64,000 nt of DNA. It comes from Argentina anserina (taxonomy: Eukaryota; Streptophyta; Magnoliopsida; Rosales; Rosaceae). How positions within the stretch are numbered: the first letter of the stretch is position 1; each line of letters opens with the position of its first letter. The stretch spans positions 60,032 to 124,031 of the forward strand of contig NW_026089481.1 in the NCBI RefSeq assembly GCF_933775445.1, read 5' to 3'. A program made the translations under genes and the position numbers. The notes under the pieces are model-generated. The model saw only the letters and a program-made list of their open reading frames with translations. It was not told the DNA's origin and ran no database searches. Positions 58,781-64,000 of the stretch are shown here, in pieces.

Positions 58781-60943
58781 ATGCGAGTTTCTATTGAATT
58801 TGAGAGTTTTGCAAGTGTGGGAGTGTGTTTCTTTCAAACTGAGTATCTTTACATCGTTTGCGTATATTTACTATTCCAATTGTGTATCTTTACATCGTTT
58901 GCGTATCTTTACTATTCCAATTGTGTATCTTTTCATTTCTCGTTTGGGTATCTTTCTGTAAGGCTTGTGATGCGAGTTTCTATTGAATTTGAGAGTTTTG
59001 CAAGTGTGGGAGTGTGTTTCTTTCAAACTGAGTATCTTTACATCGTTTGCGTATCTTTACTATTCCAATTGTGTATCTTTAAATCGTTTGCGTATCTTTA
59101 CTATTCCAATTCAGTATCTTTTCATTTCTCGTTTGAGTATCTTTCTGTAAGGCTTTCTGATGCGAGTTTCTATTGAATTTGAGAGTTTTGCAAGTGTGGG
59201 AGTGTGTTTCTTTCAAACTGAGTATCTTTACATCGTTTGCGTATCTTTACTATTCCAATTGTGTATCTTTACCTCGTTTGCGTATCTTTACTATTCCAAT
59301 TGTGTATCTTTTCATTTCTCGTTTGAGTATCTTTCTGTAAGGCTTCTGATGCGAGTTTCTATTGAATTTGAGAGTTTTGCAAGTGTGGGAGTGTGTTTCT
59401 TTCAAACTGAGTATCTTTACATCGTTTGCGTATCTTTACTATTCCAATTGTGTATCTTTACATCGTTTGCGTATCTTTACTATTCCAATTGTGTATCTTT
59501 ACATCGTTTGCGTATCTTTACTATTCCAATTGTGTATCTTTTCATTTCTCGTTTGAGTATCTTTCTGTAAGTCTTCTGATGCGAGTTTCTATTGAATTTG
59601 AGAGTTTTGCAAGTGTGGGAGTGTGTTTCTTTCAAACTGAGTATCTTTACATCGTTTGCGTATCTTTACTATTCCAATTGTGTATCTTTACATCGTTTGC
59701 GTATCTTTACTATTCCAATTGTGTATCTTTTCATTTCTCGTTTGAGTATCTTTCTGTAAGGCTTCTGATGCGAGTTTCTATTGAATTTGAGAGTTTTGCA
59801 AGTGTGGGAGTGTGTTTCTTTCAAACTGAGTATCTTTACATCGTTTGCGTATCTTTACTATTCCAATTGTGTATCTTTTTATTTCTCGTTTGAGTATCTT
59901 TCTGTAAGTCTTCTGATGCGAGTTTCTATTGAATTTGAGAGTTTTGCAAGTGTGGGAGTGTGTTTCTTTCAAACTGAGTATCTTTACATCGTTTGCGTAT
60001 CTTTACTATTCCAATTGTGTATCTTTACATCGTTTGCGTATCTTTACTATTCCAATTGTGTATCTTTTCATTTCTCGTTTGAGTATCTTTCTGTAAGGCT
60101 TGTGATGCGAGTTTCTATTGTATTTGAGAGTTTTGCAAGTGTGGGAGTGTGTTTCTTTCAAACTGAGTATCTTTACATCGTTTGCGTATCTTTACTATTC
60201 CAATTATGTATCTTTAAATCGTTTGCGTATCTTTACTATTCCAATTCAGTATCTTTTCATTTCTCGTTTGAGTATCTTTCTGTAAGGCTTTCTGATGCGA
60301 GTTTCTATTGAATTTGAGAGTTTTGCAAGTGTGGGAGTGTGTTTCTTTCAAACTGAGTATCTTTACATCGTTTGCGTATCTTTACTATTCCAATTGTGTA
60401 TCTTTACATCGTTTGCGTATCTTTACTATTCCAATTGTGTATCTTTTCATTTCTCGTTTGAGTATCTTTCTGTAAGGCTTCTGATGCGAGTTTCTATTGA
60501 ATTTGAGAGTTTTGCAAATGTGGGAGTGTGTTTCTTTCAAACTGAGTATCTTTACATCGTTTGCGTATCTTTACTATTCCAATTGTGTATCTTTACATCG
60601 TTTGCGTATCTTTACTATTCCAATTGTGTATCTTTACATCGTTTGCGTATCTTTACTATTCCAATTGTGTATCTTTACATCGTTTGCGTATCTTTACTAT
60701 TCCAATTGTGTATCTTTTCATTTCTCGTTTGAGTATCTTTCTGTAAGTCTTCTGATGCGAGTTTCTATTGAATTTGAGAGTTTTGCAAGTGTGGGAGTGT
60801 GTTTCTTTCAAACTGAGTATCTTTACATCGTTTGCGTATCTTTACTATTCCAATTGTGTATCTTTACATCGTTTGCGTATCTTTACTATTCCAATTGTGT
60901 ATCTTTTCATTTCTCGTTTGAGTATCTTTCTGTAAGGCTTCTG

Positions 60944-61486
60944 ATGCGAGTTTCTATTGAATTTGAGAGTTTTGCAAGTGTGGGAGTGTGTTTCTTTCAA
61001 ACTGAGTATCTTTACATCGTTTGCGTATCTTTACTATTCCAATTGTGTATCTTTACATCGTTTCTTTATCTTTACTATTCCAATTATGTATCTTTACATC
61101 GTTTGCGTATCTTTACTATTCCAATTGTGTATCTTTACATCCTTTGCGTATCTTTACTATTCCAATTGAGTATCTTTTCATTTCTCGTTTGAGTATCTTT
61201 CTGTAAGGCTTTCTAATGCGAGTTTCTATTGAATTTGAGAGTTTTGCAAGTGTGGGAGTGTGTTTCTTTCAAACTGAGTATGTTTACATTGTTTGCGTAT
61301 CTTTACTATTCCAATTGTGTATCTTTACATCGTTTCTTTATCTTTACTATTCCAATTATGTATCTTTACATCGTTTGCGTATCTTTACTATTCCAATTGT
61401 GTATCTTTACATCTTTTGCGTATCTTTACTATTCCAATTAAGTATCTTTTCATTTCTCGTTTGAGTATCTTTCTGTAAGTCTTCTG
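60944..61486 (+). repeat. Tandem pair of divergent four-subrepeat monomers
   Basis: Two monomers (272 and 271 bp) share unusual changes: CGTTTCTTTATC in the second subrepeat (near 61062 and 61334), CAATTATG in the second box pair, and a degraded end of the last subrepeat (CAATTGAG near 61165, CAATTAAG near 61437). The fourth subrepeat has ACATCCTTTGC in the first copy and ACATCTTTTGC in the second. They look like an older or less homogenised pair. Confidence 0.9.
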
Positions 61487-61611
61487 ATGCGAGTTTCTAT
61501 TGAATTTGAGAGTTTTGCATGTGTGGGAGTGTGTTTCTTTCAAACTGAGTATCTTTACATCGTTTGCGTATCTTTACTATTCCAATTAAGTATCTTTCTG
61601 TAAGGCTTCTG
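61487..61611 (+). repeat. Shortest monomer, 125 bp, missing the 23-bp box
   Basis: Order is head (61487-61548), one 19-bp box (61549-61567), one 22-bp box ending CCAATTAA (61568-61589), then directly the closing box (61590-61611). The TCATTTCTCG box is gone, a clean deletion between two GTATCTTT heads. The head has GCATGTGTGG, as does the next monomer at 61612 and those at 48528 and 51627. Confidence 0.93.
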
Positions 61612-62030
61612 ATGCGAGTTTCTATTGTATTTGAGAGTTTTGCATGTGTGGGAGTGTGTTTCTTTCAAACTGAGTATCTTTACATCGTTTGCGTATCTTT
61701 ACTATTCCAATTGTGTATCTTTACATCGTTTGCGTATCTTTACTATTCCAATTGTGTATCTTTTCATTTCTCGTTTGAGTATCTTTTTGTAAGTCTTCTG
61801 ATGCGAGTTTCTATTGAATTTGAGAGTTTTGCAAGTGTGGGAGTGTGTTTCTTTCAAACTGAGTATCTTTACATCGTTTGCGTATCTTTACTATTCCAAT
61901 TGTGTATCTTTACATCGTTTGCGTATCTTTACTATTCCAATTGTGTATCTTTACATCGTTTGCGTATCTTTACTATTCCAATTGTGTATCTTTTCATTTC
62001 TCGTTTGAGTATCTTTCTGTAAGGCTTCTG

Positions 62031-64000
62031 ATGCGAGTTTCTATTGTATTTGAGAGTTTTGCAAGTGTGGGAGTGTGTTTCTTTCAAACTGAGTATCTTT
62101 ACATCGTTTGCGTATCTTTACTATTCAAATTGTGTATCTTTACATCGTTTGCGTATGTTTACTATTCCAATTGTGTATCTTTTCATTTCTCGTTTGCGTA
62201 TCTTTACTATTCCAATTGTGTATCTTTTCATTTCTCGTTTGAGTATCTTTCTGTAAGGCTTTCTGATGCGAGTTTCTATTGAATTTGAGAGTTTTGCAAC
62301 TGTGGGAGTGTTTTTCTTTCAAACTGAGTATCTTAACATCGTTTGCGTATGTTTACTATTCCAATTGTGTATCTTTACATCGTTTGCGTATCTTTACTAT
62401 TCCAATTGTGTATCTTTTCATTTCTCGCTTGAGTATCTTTCTGTATGGCTTTGTGATGCGAGTTTCTATTGTATTTGAGAGTTTTGCAAGTGTGGGAGTG
62501 TGTTTCTTTCAAACTGAGTACCTTTACATCGTTGGCGTATCTTTACTATTCCAAATGTGTATCTTTTCATTTCTCGTTTGAGTATCTTTCTGTAAGGCTT
62601 CTGATGCGAGTTTCTATTGAATTTGAGAGTTTTGCAAGTGTGGGAGTGTGTTTCTTTCAAACTGAGTATCTTTACATCGTTTGCGTATCTTTACTATTCA
62701 AATTGTGTATCTTTACATCGTTTGCGTATCTTTACTATTCCAATTGTGTATCTTTTCATTTCTCGTTTGAGTATCTTTCTGTAAGGCTTTCTGATGCGAG
62801 TTTCTATTGAATTTGAGAGTTTTGCAAGTGTGGGAGTGTGTTTCTTTCAAACTGAGTATCTTTACATCGTTTGCGTATGTTTACTATTCCAATTGTGTAT
62901 CTTTACATCGTTTGCGTATCTTTACTATTCCAATTGTGTATCTTTTCATTTCTCGTTTAAGTATCTTTCTGTAAGTCTTCTGATGCGAGTTTCTATTGAA
63001 TTTGAGAGTTTTGCAAGTGTGGGAGTGTGTTTCTTTCAAACTGAGTATCTTTACATCGTTTGCGTATCTTTACTATTCCAATTGTGTATCTTTACATCGT
63101 TTGCGTATCTTTACTATTCCAATTGTGTATCTTTTCATTTCTCGTTTGAGTATCTTTCTGTAAGGCTTTCTGATGCGAGTTTCTATTGTATTTGAGAGTT
63201 TTGCAAGTGTGGGAGTGTGTTTCTTTCAAACTGAGTATCTTTACATCGTTTGCGTATCTTTACTATTCCAATTGTGTATCTTTTCATTTCTCGTTTGAGT
63301 ATCTTTCTGTAAGGCTTCTGATGCGAGTTTCTATTGAATTTGAGAGTTTTGCAAGTGTGGGAGTGTGTTTCTTTCAAACTGAGTATCTTTACATCGTTTG
63401 CGTATATTTACTATTCCAATTGTGTATCTTTACATCGTTTGCGTATCTTTACTATTCCAATTGTGTATCTTTTCATTTCTCGTTTGGGTATCTTTCTGTA
63501 AGGCTTGTGATGCGAGTTTCTATTGTATTTGAGAGTTTTGCAAGTGTGGGAGTGTGTTTCTTTCAAACTGAGTATCTTTACATCGTTTGCGTATCTTTAC
63601 TATTCCAATTGTGTATCTTTAAATCGTTTGCGTATCTTTACTATTCCAATTCAGTATCTTTTCATTTCTCGTTTGAGTATCTTTCTGTAAGGCTTTCTGA
63701 TGCGAGTTTCTATTGAATTTGAGAGTTTTGCAAGTGTGGGAGTGTGTTTCTTTCAAACTGAGTATCTTTACATCGTTTGCGTATCTTTACTATTCCAATT
63801 GTGTATCTTTACCTCGTTTGCGTATCTTTACTATTCCAATTGTGTATCTTTTCATTTCTCGTTTGAGTATCTTTCTGTAAGGCTTCTGATGCGAGTTTCT
63901 ATTGAATTTGAGAGTTTTGCAAGTGTGGGAGTGTGTTTCTTTCAAACTGAGTATCTTTACATCGTTTGCGTATCTTTACTATTCCAATTGTGTATCTTTA
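62031..64000 (+). repeat. 4,540-bp higher-order repeat, copy 2 (cut by window end)
   Basis: Monomers at 62031, 62266, 62456, 62604, 62794, 62983, 63173, 63321, 63510, 63700 and 63889 repeat 57491-59460, including TTTACCTCG at 63808. Substitutions I saw are A at 62335 (T at 57795) and T at 63526 (A at 58986). The array continues past the window. Confidence 0.92.

Larger units (their letters stand above)
57491..62030 (+). repeat. 4,540-bp higher-order repeat, copy 1
   Basis: Starts at the 235-bp fused monomer and recurs from 62031. Later monomers are at 58781, 58970, 59160, 59349, 59579, 59768, 59916, 60105, 60295, 60484, 60755, 60944, 61216, 61487, 61612 and 61801. TTTACCTCG near 59268 and CTTTTTATTTC near 59876 are marks. 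Only about the first 1,970 bp have a partner inside this window. Confidence 0.9.
1..64000 (+). repeat. Satellite DNA array filling the window
   Basis: Every stretch I read parses into the same head-to-tail monomer, always in the same orientation. Monomers start at ATGCGAGTTTCTATTG and close with GTATCTTTCTGTAAG plus a short tail. I count about 335 complete copies, mean spacing about 191 bp. No unique sequence, inverted copy, transposon or gene interrupts them. One 189-bp copy is about 34% GC, with T far above A on this strand. Arrays of this size and regularity are known from eukaryotic centromeric, pericentromeric and subtelomeric heterochromatin; which applies here is not visible. The family is not one I recognise. 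Both window edges cut through monomers, so the true array is longer. Confidence 0.98.

Noticed and set aside
1..64000. Ribosomal DNA intergenic spacer subrepeats
   Set aside because: rDNA spacers also hold nested subrepeats, but a 64-kb window would be expected to include rRNA genes. I saw no rRNA-like sequence between any two monomers.
1..64000. Telomeric or subtelomeric simple repeats
   Set aside because: I saw no run of TTAGGG, TTTAGGG, TTAGG or similar on either strand. A subtelomeric location remains possible but nothing in the window shows it.

Overview
The whole window is one uninterrupted block of tandemly repeated, AT-rich satellite DNA. I found no protein-coding gene, RNA gene, transposon, CRISPR array or unique flanking sequence on either strand. 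An array of more than 64 kb with no gene, all copies in one orientation and layered higher-order repeats (HORs), points to the nuclear genome of a eukaryote: centromeric, pericentromeric, subtelomeric or other constitutive heterochromatin. I cannot name the species or the satellite family. One 189-bp copy (2729-2917), counted by hand, has T 88, A 36, G 36, C 29 (about 34% GC, strongly T over A on this strand).

The array is built in layers. (1) The smallest unit is a 19-23 bp box beginning GTATCTTT. (2) A 19-bp and a 22-bp box pair into a 41-bp subrepeat. (3) A monomer is a 62-bp segment without clear GTATCTTT boxes (starting ATGCGAG), then 1-4 copies of the 41-bp subrepeat, a 23-bp box and a closing 22- or 23-bp box. 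Monomers therefore fall into length classes of 148/149, 189/190, 230/231 and 271/272 bp, plus a few exceptions of 125, 170, 186, 194, 235, 275 and 280 bp explained by gain or loss of single boxes or small indels. I parse about 335 complete monomers. (4) Runs of monomers repeat as HORs: 3,488 bp (40-~5770), 922 bp (7600-~10200), 947 bp (11634-~13050), a 4,504/3,032/1,472-bp mosaic (14178-~21560), 1,408 bp (22618-25433), 1,326 bp (25812-27855), 5,947 bp with a nested 2,505-bp repeat (28425-40318), 2,872 bp (40887-45765), 3,248/3,099 bp (46416-~52300), 1,266 bp (52426-54957), 2,344 bp (54958-~58780) and 4,540 bp (57491-64000, continuing past the window). (5) Some blocks recur non-adjacently: 43421-45386 returns at 54620-56585.

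The plus strand holds many long open frames, up to 271 codons. They arise because the T-rich boxes rarely contain a stop and the 189-bp monomer is a multiple of three. They break in every copy whose length is not, so I do not call them genes. The notable content is the modular box architecture, the near-identical 5.9-kb duplication and the patchy distribution of variant monomers, which together record repeated unequal exchange inside the array.
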